A stretch of DNA of 64,000 nt from Solenopsis invicta. Its lineage: Eukaryota; Arthropoda; Insecta; Hymenoptera; Formicidae. A program made the position numbers and the translations under genes. Below, piece by piece: positions 1 to 10,455 of the stretch. The notes below the pieces were generated by a model that was not told the origin of the DNA, ran no database searches, and saw nothing but the letters and a program-made list of their open reading frames with translations. The DNA lies in assembly GCF_016802725.1 (NCBI RefSeq), contig NC_052669.1, forward strand, positions 18,443,770 through 18,507,769, read 5' to 3'. Position 1 is the first letter of the stretch; each line of letters begins with the position of its first letter.

Positions 1-182
1 GACCATCGAAATAATTAAGTAGAACGCTCAAACTGATTGCTACAATGCCAGAACTTTGTGCAGCATTGCTCATCACGCTTGGATGTTCTTCATAAATTAT
101 TTTAATAATCCAACAGAAGTGTTTTCAGATCTGTAGCTAGCCAAATTTTTAGATATTTGGACAAAAACCGTCTTTTCCGTGT
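1..182 (-). mobile_element. MITE copy 1 (CGGAAAGAAC-terminus family), cut by the window edge, in a cry2 intron
   Basis: The stretch ends at about 182 with a terminus that is the reverse complement of CACGGAAAAGACGG. Just inside lie an 'AGATCTG' motif and 'GCTCATCACG'. The same ordered motifs occur in inverse orientation at 48000-48247, and related copies lie at 48914-49121 and 55313-55548. No coding capacity is visible, so I read it as a non-autonomous terminal-inverted-repeat element. The left end is outside the window. It sits immediately upstream of the cry2 exon starting at 246, so it is intronic. Confidence 0.7.
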
Positions 183-245
183 GTTCATATGTTGCATGAA
201 GGATTAATGTCTCGAGATAAGATCGATATTATTTCCCACGATCAG

Positions 246-448
246 GCGCTACCTGCCGGTGTTGAAGAACTTCCCGACCAGATACATTCACGAGCCCTGG
301 AACGCGCCGCTCAGTGTGCAGCACGCCGCCAAGTGCATCATCGGCAAGGAGTACTCGTTGCCGATGGTGAACCACAGCAAGAGCTCGCGCATCAATATCG
401 AACGGATGAAACAGGTGTACCAGCAGCTGAATAAGTACCGCGGTAACG
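246..448 (+). CDS. cry2: cryptochrome 2 (mammalian-type CRY), penultimate conserved exon: end of photolyase-homology region and C-terminal coiled-coil helix
   Basis: This exon encodes the end of the FAD-binding photolyase-homology domain of an animal-type cryptochrome. Read from 247 it gives RYLPVLKNF, then YIHEPWNAP, CIIGKEY, LPMVNHSKSSRINIERMKQ and VYQQLNKYRG. This matches insect and vertebrate CRY almost residue for residue. In mammalian CRY the helix carrying NIERMKQ-YQQL is the coiled-coil helix that contacts PER and FBXL3. The acceptor is ...TTTCCCACGATCAG at 245, with one base completing a split codon (phase 2 in). The donor is CGGTAACG|GTGAGTG, with 448 as the last exon base (phase 1 out). 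CRY2 of this class is the transcriptional repressor of the CLOCK/CYCLE loop in Hymenoptera (family knowledge). Upstream exons are outside the window. Retaining the following intron would end the protein after ...RGNGE. The 81-aa frame over the same bases is a shadow. Confidence 0.96.
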
Positions 449-667
449 GTGAGTGAAAATTGTCTGCGACCAAAAATTCCGCGACGCGCTCGGGATTGAC
501 TTCGTTTTTCGGATCAATCGCCGAATCTCGATTTTTTTTTTTTTTTTTTCAAAGTGGTAAGCTTTAAATTCTGACCGGCCGATTCAAACGCGAACTTTCT
601 TAGCGAGAGCCTCGAGTTGAATTTTTAAAATGACAAGTATGTTCTAATCGAAACTTCTTTTCGCTAG

Positions 668-694
668 GAACGTCGCTTAAAGGAGAGAACATCG
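668..694 (+). CDS. cry2: cry2 probable 27-nt microexon
   Basis: A 27-nt segment is bounded by a good acceptor (a pyrimidine-rich stretch ending CTTTTCGCTAG at 667) and a consensus donor (GTGAGT from 695). It enters and leaves in phase 1, exactly the phase of the exons on either side. Including or skipping it therefore keeps the frame. Included, it inserts GTSLKGENI between KYRGN and GLLNV. Skipped, the join reads KYRGNGLLN, which lines up with the vertebrate RYRGLGLLA junction. The flanking introns would be 219 and 625 nt. Seen in sequence: splice sites and phase. Inferred: that it is used, possibly alternatively. Confidence 0.62.
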
Positions 695-749
695 GTGAGT
701 AAACTGATTTTGTTTGCTCATTAATAATTTGACTGATTAATTGCGTCGT

Positions 750-1280
750 AACATATATGAGCGAAGCGCTAATTAAAAAGTTGAAAGTTAAAGTTAAAAG
801 GTGATAAATTTAATTTAATTAATTTTTAACTTTAACTTTATTTTGAAAACACGTAAACGTTGATTTATTATTTTTTTCCAAGTTAAACATTTATCTACAT
901 GAAAGAAAAATTATTTCAAAAAAAATACCCGCGCATAAAAAAACATTTCTTTGTTATTTCATATAAATTTAATTTACAAATAAAACATTAAATTTATTTG
1001 TTGATCCATAACTATAATAGTTTTGAGTAATCTAACTTTATAAAATTACGATATTTTTTAAAAATTTAATATAGATATACGTATAATGCTTTTCAAAATT
1101 AACTTTTATTTCACCTCAAGTTAATCTAATCTTTTAACTGAATGAGACTGAATTTCAACTTTTAACCCAGTTTTTTGATCGCGTAACTTTTAACGTAATT
1201 AAATTAATTTGATAAGCCATTAACTTTAACTTTATTCAGTTAAACAAAATGTTAACTTATCCAACCCTGATAAGATGTTA
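750..1280. repeat. AT-rich repeat remnant in the last cry2 intron
   Basis: The intron upstream of the last cry2 exon contains direct and inverted copies of a TTAACTTTAACTTTA-like motif (near 790-840 and 1215-1240). It also has an ACCCTGAT end motif at 1264-1271, resembling the right end of the hAT-like element at 57833-58307. No left terminus is visible. I read it as an eroded non-autonomous transposon, with low certainty. Confidence 0.35.
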
Positions 1281-1319
1281 TAATAATATTAATAATGCAA
1301 TATGCGTACTTTGTGCAAG

Positions 1320-1462
1320 GCTTGCTGAACGTATTGCTGGCATCGCCGGCGAAGGACAGTGACAAAGAGAAGAGGAAGCAAGACTCGCCGAGTCGAGAGG
1401 ACGAGCAGAAAATGGAGATCATTAGCAGTCCCACGCAACCGCAACAGCAACAGCAGCAACAG

Positions 1463-1495
<33 letters not shown>

Positions 1496-1498
1496 TAA
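1320..1498 (+). CDS. cry2: cryptochrome 2, last coding exon: C-terminal tail ending in polyglutamine
   Basis: The acceptor is TTTGTGCAAG at 1319. The exon opens with GC, completing the glycine codon left in phase 1, and reads GLLNVLLASPAKDSD, then a charged Lys/Arg/Glu/Asp stretch with SPSRED, then MEIISSPTQP. It ends in 18 consecutive Gln codons (mixed CAA/CAG, 1442-1495) and TAA at 1496-1498. GLL after KYRG is the conserved start of the CRY tail; the rest is the rapidly diverging intrinsically disordered tail. In animal CRYs the tail tunes repression and nuclear entry (family knowledge). A pure Gln run as the last residues is unusual, and CAG/CAA slippage makes its length likely to vary. 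The polypyrimidine tract upstream of this acceptor is weak, which may favour alternative splicing of the tail. Confidence 0.9.
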
Positions 1499-2150
1499 TA
1501 GTAGTAACGACAGTCGGTATAGTGATCTAATTGATTCGTTAACGCGATAATGCTGACGTTACTCTTTTTATAAGCGACTTAAAAATTTCAATCGCGAGTT
1601 CTATATCTCTAATTATTTTGATTAACCCTTAATCGACCCCGAGAAAGCCCTTTAATTATGATTGACATAATCGGTGCCTTTCTGACCTCAACCTCTTTCC
1701 GATGTCATCGAGAATTGGCACGTTTAACAAACTCTATCTCTAATGTTTAATATGTATTATAACATCAGATATATATATATATAAAATTTTTATAATCTTT
1801 ATACGTTTCGCAAAGTCACTCCAGGCGACTACTGTTAAAGGTTATTTGTAAAATCAGACATCAGATATTCCGCAAAATGCGAGGAATCGCTATTTTTTCA
1901 ACATTTGCAGAAAGAGTAGAAAAAAAAAGAACGTTTTAGCTGCGGGCAGATTTAGAGAGCGTGTTACACGAGCGAATCCAACGTTCGCCCAAGATAGATT
2001 ACAGATTATAACTTGTATTTTGTATTACACAACTTATATACAATTTTAACAATGTTATTCGCAAGGTTGATTAACAAACTGTACTATCTAGATTTTTTAT
2101 GGCTGTAAATTATAACTGTAAATAACGAATAAATACGTAAGTGTTAAAAT
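1499..2150 (+). other. cry2: cry2 3' UTR with poly(A) signal
   Basis: An AT-rich tract follows the cry2 stop without other coding sequence. A canonical AATAAA lies at 2128-2133, followed by a short GT-containing stretch. The mRNA probably ends within about 30 nt of it, but the cleavage site is inferred. Confidence 0.55.
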
Positions 2151-2184
2151 CCCTACGTGTGAATGACGTCGAAGTGTCACTTAC

Positions 2185-2193
2185 CTCTCTCAT
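2185..2193 (-). other. possible short initiating exon (ATG plus consensus donor), minus strand
   Basis: On the minus strand the sequence reads GGCACC ATG AGA GAG followed directly by GTAAGT, a fair Kozak context with a perfect donor. It lies in a GC-rich patch just past the cry2 poly(A) site. If real, it would start a gene transcribed leftwards over cry2. No downstream exon is seen in the window, so chance is quite possible. Confidence 0.15.
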
Positions 2194-3649
2194 GGTGCCG
2201 TCCCTCTCCCCGGTGCCATACTCGAAACCCCTTCGCCGTTTCCGCGACCGTCGGCATATCCCACCCCCGCCCCGGCGCAACTTTAGACAAGTGAATAACG
2301 CTCTCGGATAAGTGACGGAAAACCGTAACGGAGACGCATCGCGCACGTGTAATCGCAGCGCTACTGGAATGAACATCGGTCGACTTGGCAAAATGAACAT
2401 TTAATGGTCTATCTGTCACACTTTGCGCTTTAATGGCACCCTCAATCCGGAGGATCCTCGAGATGCAGAGCTCGACGGGTACCGTCTCTTTCTGCTACAA
2501 AAAGTTTGATAACACGGCTTGTCACACGGCTATTTGTTACATCACTATTGCCCACGCGCGCTTAAACGCTAGACTGAAGCTCGATGCTCGCTCTCGTCGT
2601 CTTCCGAGACCGTCTCGCCTAATCGAGACGCTCCGCGACTCCGCGACGGTGCGCTCTTCCGTTTACAAACGGGCACGGTACAACGCATCGCGCGTTTCTA
2701 ATTTCGCGGCTTCGTTATCATTTGGAAGGAAAAAAACAAAAAAAAAAAAAAAGAAATATACAATAACGAATTACACGGGATTCGTATACGCACACGCAAT
2801 ATGCATCGCAATTACGTATATATGTTTTGCCGGTGTGCGCGTGTATTACCGTCTCGTCGACCCCGGCGGACAGAACTCATGCCACACAGTCGGTTTCCCT
2901 TTATTTTTTTTTTTTCATGTCAACAAATGATATATTTTTAGTGCCTATAGTACTTATGGTTTTACAGTACATTTCTCATTAGATTTAAACAATTACAAAT
3001 GAACATTCTCAACACTCAAAAACGGAACTAATATTTCTCACGCACGTTACTTCTCTCTCTCTCTCTCTCTCTCTTTCTTTCTCTCTCTTCACGCATTCAC
3101 GCTTTCGCTTCTCTCCCATTTTCTCCTTCATTCTCTCGGCTCCTTTTCTTTCTCGCGCGCGCAACTCTTTTTCGCGTTAACTTATTTTGTGTCACGTATG
3201 TGCCTTACAAACGCTTATATATTTGGTTTTACGTCCTCCTTGCGATAAAAGATCAAAGTTTTTTTTTTTTCCTCTTTGCGAGCTTTCGTGGTCGCAGTAA
3301 TAAATCTCCATACGTCTCTCTAATAATAGTCGGGACAATATTTAATTATAATCGTTAATAATAATTAATCGTGTCATTATTCGTCATGCGGTAGTAACAT
3401 GAGTGTAACATCATCGTCACAGCGTTCGCGCGTCGCGCTCCCAAAATTATTTTTATCTATACACATTACGACGTCGCTTTTTTTTTGCTTATGTAAATAT
3501 CTCTATGTATATACCAACGCCGGCTGCGGTCTTCATTTTTCCTTTTTTTCTTTATACGCTTATTACTTGTCGCTAATTTTACACTCTATCGCCGCGGAAC
3601 ACCGAAAAAATATCAGCGCGTACAATACACCACGAAGTTCGGACATCTG

Positions 3650-3653
<4 letters not shown>

Positions 3654-3693
<40 letters not shown>
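3654..3693 (+). repeat. (CT)n microsatellite, about 40 nt
   Basis: Uninterrupted CT dinucleotides, one of the longer such tracts in the window. A shorter CT tract lies at 3053-3074. Confidence 0.95.
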
Positions 3694-3696
<3 letters not shown>

Positions 3697-3926
3697 ATCA
3701 CGGAAAAGTATAATGTTTCACTTCGGAAATTCGATTCATAATTCTCGGACGTCGATTACGACGTGTGCGCAAATAACTTCTGTGCGGGGGATCTGAGGTC
3801 GTGGGACCTAGAAATTCGAGGGTAAGAAACATATCGAGAGCATCCGTCGTCCATTAACGATCCATTCAGATTCTTGAAACATCGCAATACGAATATCCAA
3901 GAATCTCACGGTTCGAAAATCTTCAG

Positions 3927-3965
<39 letters not shown>

Positions 3966-4810
3966 AGAACTTAGGCGGGAAAAAATTCTCAAGGGAGAGT
4001 CGGATCGATACGATAGTTAATTTTTATCGTATCTCTCGGAATGCAAGGATTTAAGGAGATCGCAAGTATTCGGAAACCTCGCGACTCGTGAACGCAAGAA
4101 TCCGAAGATCCGAGAGTTCAAAACGCGGTTTCCAGAATCCGAGGAACCGCGAATTATGACTCAAGGATCGACGTGGGCGATTTGAATGCCGGGATTCAAT
4201 TCGCGACAGGGATAGGCATGCGAAACCTCTCCTCGCACATTTCCCTCTTTCTTTCTTTTTCTCTTAACACGGCATTGGACAAACGTACGCACGCATCTGT
4301 GCGCTCTAATTAATTCCTTTTTATTACAACAAACTACGTGCTGAGCTCGGGGCATCGACGATCGCGCACCGGGAAAAATCGATTTATTCACCGCGACGGT
4401 ATGTATCGTGGCGAAAGGCCGACTGCGCGAAACGGAGCTTTCCATTTAGAATTGCACATTTAGGACGAAACCCTCGTTTGGACCGGCGCGGCCGTCGTTT
4501 GCGGCTTTCCGTACAACCCCTTGTGCGCTCGTCCTCCCTCGCGGCCTCCCTTTTTCCCGCTCGAGACTAGTAATTAGTGATGATAACTATATCGGCTAAT
4601 GGACTATTAATTTCCGTAGTTTTATCGTCAACTACCGCGCTAATTCTTTTTTTTATTTTGGATCGTACGCGCTAACTAACGCCGCCCAGAGTGAATCCTC
4701 GGACTCTTCGTTCTTCAATTTACGCGAACGGTTTTGTGAGAAGCGTCGCGCGAATCCGGACGAGGGCGAATCCAAAGAAAAATCTTTCACTTTCTCTACA
4801 CAAAAATACA

Positions 4811-4820
4811 TACACACGCG

Positions 4821-4851
<31 letters not shown>

Positions 4852-4908
4852 GCACGCACACGCACACACACACGCACGCACGCACACGCACGCACACGCA
4901 CACACACA
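4811..4908 (+). repeat. CG/CA/CGCA alternating purine-pyrimidine tract
   Basis: The tract begins as CGCGCG, passes into CA repeats, then into mixed CGCA/CACG units. Every step alternates purine and pyrimidine, a composition known to favour left-handed DNA. The His/Thr and Cys/Val open frames across it are artefacts of the repeat. Confidence 0.95.
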
Positions 4909-5095
4909 TATCTCGGCGGAAACGTGTCGCGATCGTCGACGATCGCCGGCTCGGCTAACAACACCTTACGTGATCAGGACGCATGTTAAAAAGGACGACG
5001 ACGATTCACTACAAATTCTTCGTCCCCAATTCCACGATTAGAGATGCTCCCGCACCGCTCTCGCATTACGCACGAAACTATAATCGACAGTATTT

Positions 5096-5319
5096 CCCGG
5101 GAAAAAAATTTTTCATACATAATTATACACATATTCATTCAACACGTATGAATATATGAACGAATATATAATTATAAATAATTCTATACAATATACATAC
5201 ACATTATATATAATATTCTTTATACTGATATATAATTATACATGATTATATATAATTATATATATTTATATATGGTCACATTTTATATATAATTATACAT
5301 GAAACATTTCTTTCCCGGG
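5096..5319. mobile_element. short inverted-repeat element with CCCGGGAAA ends
   Basis: The left end, CCCGGGAAAAAAATTTTTCA and on into TACATAATTATA, matches the reverse complement of the right end (TATAATTATACATG...TTTCCCGGG, ending 5319). The match is about 30 bp with a few mismatches. The interior is nearly pure AT with TATA repeats. Size (224 bp) and lack of coding potential fit a MITE. No clear target duplication is seen. Confidence 0.6.
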
Positions 5320-8117
5320 CGCCGTGTCGCCGGCACGTATCGTAAATTTATGATAGACAATTCGCCAGTGTACGATCGCGAGCGATCGATTTGTGGACAT
5401 AGCGGTCCGCAATATTAAATCGGGGGAGGAAGGAGAAGAAGGGCTTAGAATGCGAGAGATTCAGGGAGGTCTCTTTATGAAAATCCCAGCAGATTTTTGC
5501 AACAGGATCTAGAGAGCCGCGAAGCGTTCTGTAAACTCGAATCCAAACGTGAATTCGTACGGAAGAAAAGTTTGCTCGAACCGTCCGTCATTTCAGTATT
5601 AAACGCAGCCGATGCACGATGGAGATATTTTTTTTCTAGAGAAAGATATCCTTCCAGAAAAACCTTTTAAAAGTATCACACGGTAATATCGCCATTTAAC
5701 GCAGAAACGATCGATAACTGGCCGTTCCGCCGATGGTCACGCTGGTTTCGTCAGTTTCGTCAACCGCGTAAATTTTTTCCGATGCGCAGCGCGCGCGCGG
5801 ACTGCGCTTTTAATATTCGATGGAAACACCTGCGAAATCGAGATACGCCGCAACGACGAGGTATTCCGCGCGGGATAAGCGGCCATCGATTTTCCGAGTC
5901 GACGTTTGCAACTGCCAAGTGCTCCGAGCGACAATTAATTATTCGACCCGCGAGAACATCAGACTGTTAATAAATCAGTCGAGTGTTTACCCTTCCCAAA
6001 AAAAAAAAAAAAAAAACTACTCCCGACGAGGCGCTAATGCCAATGAATCATTTATTCCGAGTTCGGTGCAGACCGAAGAATCCTCATCGGAGGTCCTTTC
6101 GCGTCTCCGCCGATCGAAATTTCGTCGCCGCGCTCTCTTCGGCGCTCGACTCGCGTTACTTTAAGAAGCAAACGACGGGCGCCTTTCGTCGCGATATTAT
6201 CGTATCGCGACGACACCATTAATCATTTCAGACATTTTTCAAGCGATCAACTTCCCTGTTGATCGAGCATCATTCAGCCGAAGATATCGCCGGCCACTCT
6301 GGCTCTAACAAATCAGGTTACGGGGACTCGGGTTTCAGAGCGGTCGTTATCGTCCGGTATACGTATCCCGTCAGTCGTTACGGAATTCTTGGAGAAAATT
6401 TCCCTCCGCCCGTGAAATCGCGGCGATAATCTCGCCGTACGACGCGACGCGGCGCTTACGCGATGTAGATACGCGAATTGGCTCGTTACAGGCCAAGGGA
6501 GGCACAGCGATCGTCCGAGCTCTATACAGCCTCGCGTGCACGCCTCATTTACCCCGTGTCGTCGCCGACGTGACTTCCGACGAGACTCAATGGCCGTGGC
6601 GAAGTGTCACGGCGGCCCGTTTCCGCAACGGCCTTATCGGCTCTTTGCGGAAAATCGTCGTCCTCTGAACGCGACCAGCCGACGACCTGCGCACGAAGGG
6701 CCGAGCGTGTAAATCGGAGTATCCCGCTCTCTCCGCGGAAGGGCACGGCAAAAAAGCGGACGCTGCTAATATTATCCAATTAGCATCCTTAATCTCTCGT
6801 TCGTTCTTAATGCGCGAGGCTAGGCAGGGTAGGGCTTTCCTCCTCGAAACAGGTTGCTCGCAAAGTCGAACGTCGTTTAGATTACTCGCGTGTAAAGAAG
6901 AGACGCGGAGAACGAGCGTCCCGGATTAATCCCGTGCGTGTTTTAACGTCGGCGACGTCGGGGAAACGGCGCTTTAGCTTTTCAAAGGGCTTGATTCTGC
7001 CAAAGGGAGTGCGAAGTGCCTTTTATCTCCGTCAATATTATCTCAATGCAAGCCGGTCAAAGATGTTCTTTCTTCAAGGTCCGATCTCCCGAGAGCCGTA
7101 TTTATGTACGGGATGTATGGAGAGCGGCGCGATTTAACTCCGTTTTTCTAATTCGTGTAATGTAATCTTCTTAGGATGCACTTTTTCGATAATCCGATTG
7201 AATTAACGGGCAAACGAAGAAGACGAAAAGAAACTGGATTACGCGCACGATTGCCCGACAACTCGTTTGGGAATTTTCATTTTCCCGTGCGTATTTCGTT
7301 CTTTTCGAGAGTCCCATCGAATCCCTCCTCCACCTCTCTTCCTTTCAGCCCGTTTACGGGAAGTTGCATTGAAAAACGATCGTGAAACCGTGGGAGCAAT
7401 AGATATCGCTTATTTGCTTACATTACTATGTATCTAAAAATTTTATATATTTTAAAGATTTTTATCAGAATTCAATACCGTGCTAAATGAAACTTTATTC
7501 CTCTAGACAATCGGCAGACTAAATTCTCACACCAAAACTGCAAATAAAAAATAATGTTAAATAATTTTACTACTCAAAATGTTCAAACTGAAAGACATTT
7601 TTTTTTTAGCTATATTCTCGTTGTCGCGAATAAGTGAAAAAAAAAAGCGAGCGCGATTCTCTAATTTGCAAAGTTATTCGGGGATTTTCGGACACAAACT
7701 TTCGATCGTGTTAATCCTATGAATCTCGAACTTGGCGAATTAAGGGCGATGATTAATTTAATGTTAACGTATAAACGCGAGATAACTTCTCCGCGTTTTC
7801 CCTCGCGGAACTTCTCGGTGGATCGAGTCGCGCTCAAGTTTCCTCTTGACAAGCGAATTAATCAAGGGAAAGGGGCGCCCAGAAGGACGGTCGATTGAAT
7901 GTCGGAATTTTACTACACCGCGCTACTTCTATGACCGCAAATCTCGATCGGTTTCGATCGATTCAAAATTCTCTGTAAAGTGAGCTCATGCTGCCCTCAG
8001 CAGCTCGCTCTATCAAGGTCGAAAAGAATTTTTTCCACTTTCGGGTATTGTTAGAGGAGCAATTAATTTTAACAACCGAAAATCCATGCTCGCGATTTTA
8101 AGTATTATAAACATATA

Positions 8118-8262
8118 CAGGGTGTTCATTAATGGTTGTACCCACTTTTTACCATAAGAGCATGGTTTACCGACAGATATGTATTTCTAATATTATTAAT
8201 TAGAAATAACAAATGCGTGCTCCTATGGTAAAACGTGGGGACAACCATTAATGAACACCCTG
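8118..8262. mobile_element. TA-flanked hairpin MITE (mariner-like ends CAGGGTGTTCATTAATGGTT)
   Basis: The 5' arm CAGGGTGTTCATTAATGGTT and the reverse complement of the 3' arm (ending AACACCCTG at 8262) are identical over the outer 20+ bp. They stay alike for about 45 bp, through ACCATA and GAGCA. TA lies on each side (8116-8117 and 8263-8264), fitting a TA target duplication. With no open frame and a length of 145 bp, I read it as a Tc1/mariner-type MITE. Confidence 0.8.
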
Positions 8263-10412
8263 TATACATTAACTGATGCATGTAGATCCGCTGCTACTTA
8301 TCTTTTATGAAATGAAAAAAATACACACACTGTTGAATATTAATAAATCGAATTTAAATCAGTTCTTAAAGTTAAATAACATTTGTCATTTGTTAACTTC
8401 CACGCGTGTCAAAATTTAAACTGATTTGTATGACTGGATTGCTCAGTTCCAAAGTAAACCGTGTTCGTATTAACGTATAAATGCATCCGATAAATAATAA
8501 AATAAATTTCAACAATATACAATCGAATTTAATAAATCACTCGAGTTAAATTTTTTAATTCCGTTGTTCTGCAAATTAACGACATATTGAGATAATTAAA
8601 AAATAATTCGGATTGGGTACAATTCAACATTGCGAATTTAACAGTGTGTCACGCTGAAATAATAAAATTGTAAAGTATATTAAATAGCACACGAAAGTAG
8701 AAAGTAAAAATCGATTAAATACAGTCGACAAACTTGCAGAAAGTCATCTTAATCGTGAAACGAGATGAATGTTATATTCTCAACGAATTATTCAAAGATG
8801 TTTTGTGAGCAGAGTAACGGAGAAGGCGAATTATCGGAAACGATAGAAATACTTTTCAGCAAGATGTGTATCATTACTCTCTTCCTAATTGTTAAGCGAA
8901 ACAACTTACAATACGGTTATCTCGCGCTGTAAATCAATCTTCTACGTTACCGGTCAAAGCTCAAGACGGTAAGATCAAAGGAGACAACAGTCCATAGTCG
9001 GGAAGAGAAAGCAGCGGATGGAAGTGGAACGGTAAATCTACCATGACGAAAGGAAAAAGGGGCATTTCCGACCGGACGTTGTTTCAACCCTCTTCCCATC
9101 GCTACCCACGCGCCATTCGCATCTCCGTAGCATGTTCTAATGGTGTCTACACTCTCCTCAAACGTATATACTCTCCTTGAAGTGACCGCGACAGTAATTC
9201 TCGACGCTTTGCGGAAGGCTTTTTTCGATCTCCCGGAATTTCCCGTTCGAAAAAGAAGCGAGAGAAAAGTCGAATATGCAAATGGAGGAAATAGAAGGAA
9301 ATTGAAAAACAACAGCTAAACAAAAATGGACTATTTAATTGACAATGCGATTAACGAAGACGGAGAGACTATTTCGGATATAACGTTTCGCGGATTATTT
9401 ATTATCACTAAAAAGAAGCGTTTAATTTAAAAATTATAGCAAAATATTTCATTTTTGTTTTTGGTTTCTGTTTTTGAAGTATTTAAAAATGCTTTTATTT
9501 TAAACGACGTTCAGATTTAAAGCATTAAAACGTTTAAAGTTATTTCAGATTCAAACGTTTCTAGTATTTTACATCTAAATAGACAGATTTAAAATCTAAA
9601 GCGTTTTCGAGCATTAAAAAAAAAAAAAAAACGGAAACGGAAGCAAAACATTTTGGTGTCTCAAAATAAAACGCTCGCTTTCTGATTGAACAGTTCGAGA
9701 GCCGTTCTCTACAAAATGTTAACCAAACCCTGGAAATTTTTGCTCGATTAAACCTCGCGGTTACTTTCGTGGCATAATAAATCCAGTCACAGCCCTATCG
9801 CCGCATCAGCGCGTATCGAATAAGTAAAGCGTATCGAGGCGCGCCGCGAATGTGGAACCGCGAAAACGCAGCGTAGCCGATATTATCGATTTCGCAAACC
9901 GTAGCAAGTCCTGAGCCCCCGCCGCTTCGAAGGCGGCGCGGCGGATTAATCCATCGGGAGAGAAACGGGGAAGAGAGCGCGGGTACTTTAATACGACTGT
10001 GAGAGAGCGTAACTTCCCCGCCGACGTCGCTATTCATTCAGACAATCTCTGAACATCCCAACGTCTTCACTTCCGCGGGCAAATTGCGCTTCTGCGGCCT
10101 GCTCATTGCATTATTACTCCGCGCTTTAACGGAGTAATTACACGGCTCATCGGATAAATTAAACAGGCACGATCTTTCCGCGTACGAGGAGAGAATTGCA
10201 CCGCCGCCGCCGCCGTCGTCTTTCACTCCGAGAACGACGGCGTCGACGGATCGACCGCCAATTGTGCTCGCTCAGAAATCATCTTCCGACGTACGAGTTA
10301 CGATGTTTCTAAGGCGACGATTTCAACGCGAATTATTCTCGGTTTATTCAATTTGCTATTTTAATAATTGCGCGCCCCTCTATATTTTCTAATCAAAGAA
10401 ATATCCCCTTAG

Positions 10413-10415
<3 letters not shown>

Positions 10416-10453
<38 letters not shown>
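10416..10453 (+). repeat. (GA)n microsatellite
   Basis: Uninterrupted GA dinucleotides of about 38 nt. Confidence 0.95.

Positions 10454-10455
<2 letters not shown>

Larger units (their letters stand above)
2151..5095. other. intergenic: no supported gene
   Basis: This stretch holds CT tracts (3053-3074, 3654-3693), an AT tract (3931-3962), a CA/CG tract (4811-4908), poly-A (2731-2753) and a GC-rich patch at 2180-2700. The open frames, such as 2433-2930 on the plus strand, are driven by composition and match no family I know. Confidence 0.6.

Noticed and set aside
189..434. 81-codon plus-strand frame over the first cry2 exon
   Set aside because: It is a different register of bases that encode the conserved CRY sequence in the 259 frame. 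It shows no similarity of its own.
2433..2930. 165-codon plus-strand frame
   Set aside because: It contains poly-Lys from a poly-A run and has no recognisable domain or splice context.
4653..5041. Thr-His and Cys-Val-rich frames on both strands
   Set aside because: They are translations of the CA/CG microsatellite.
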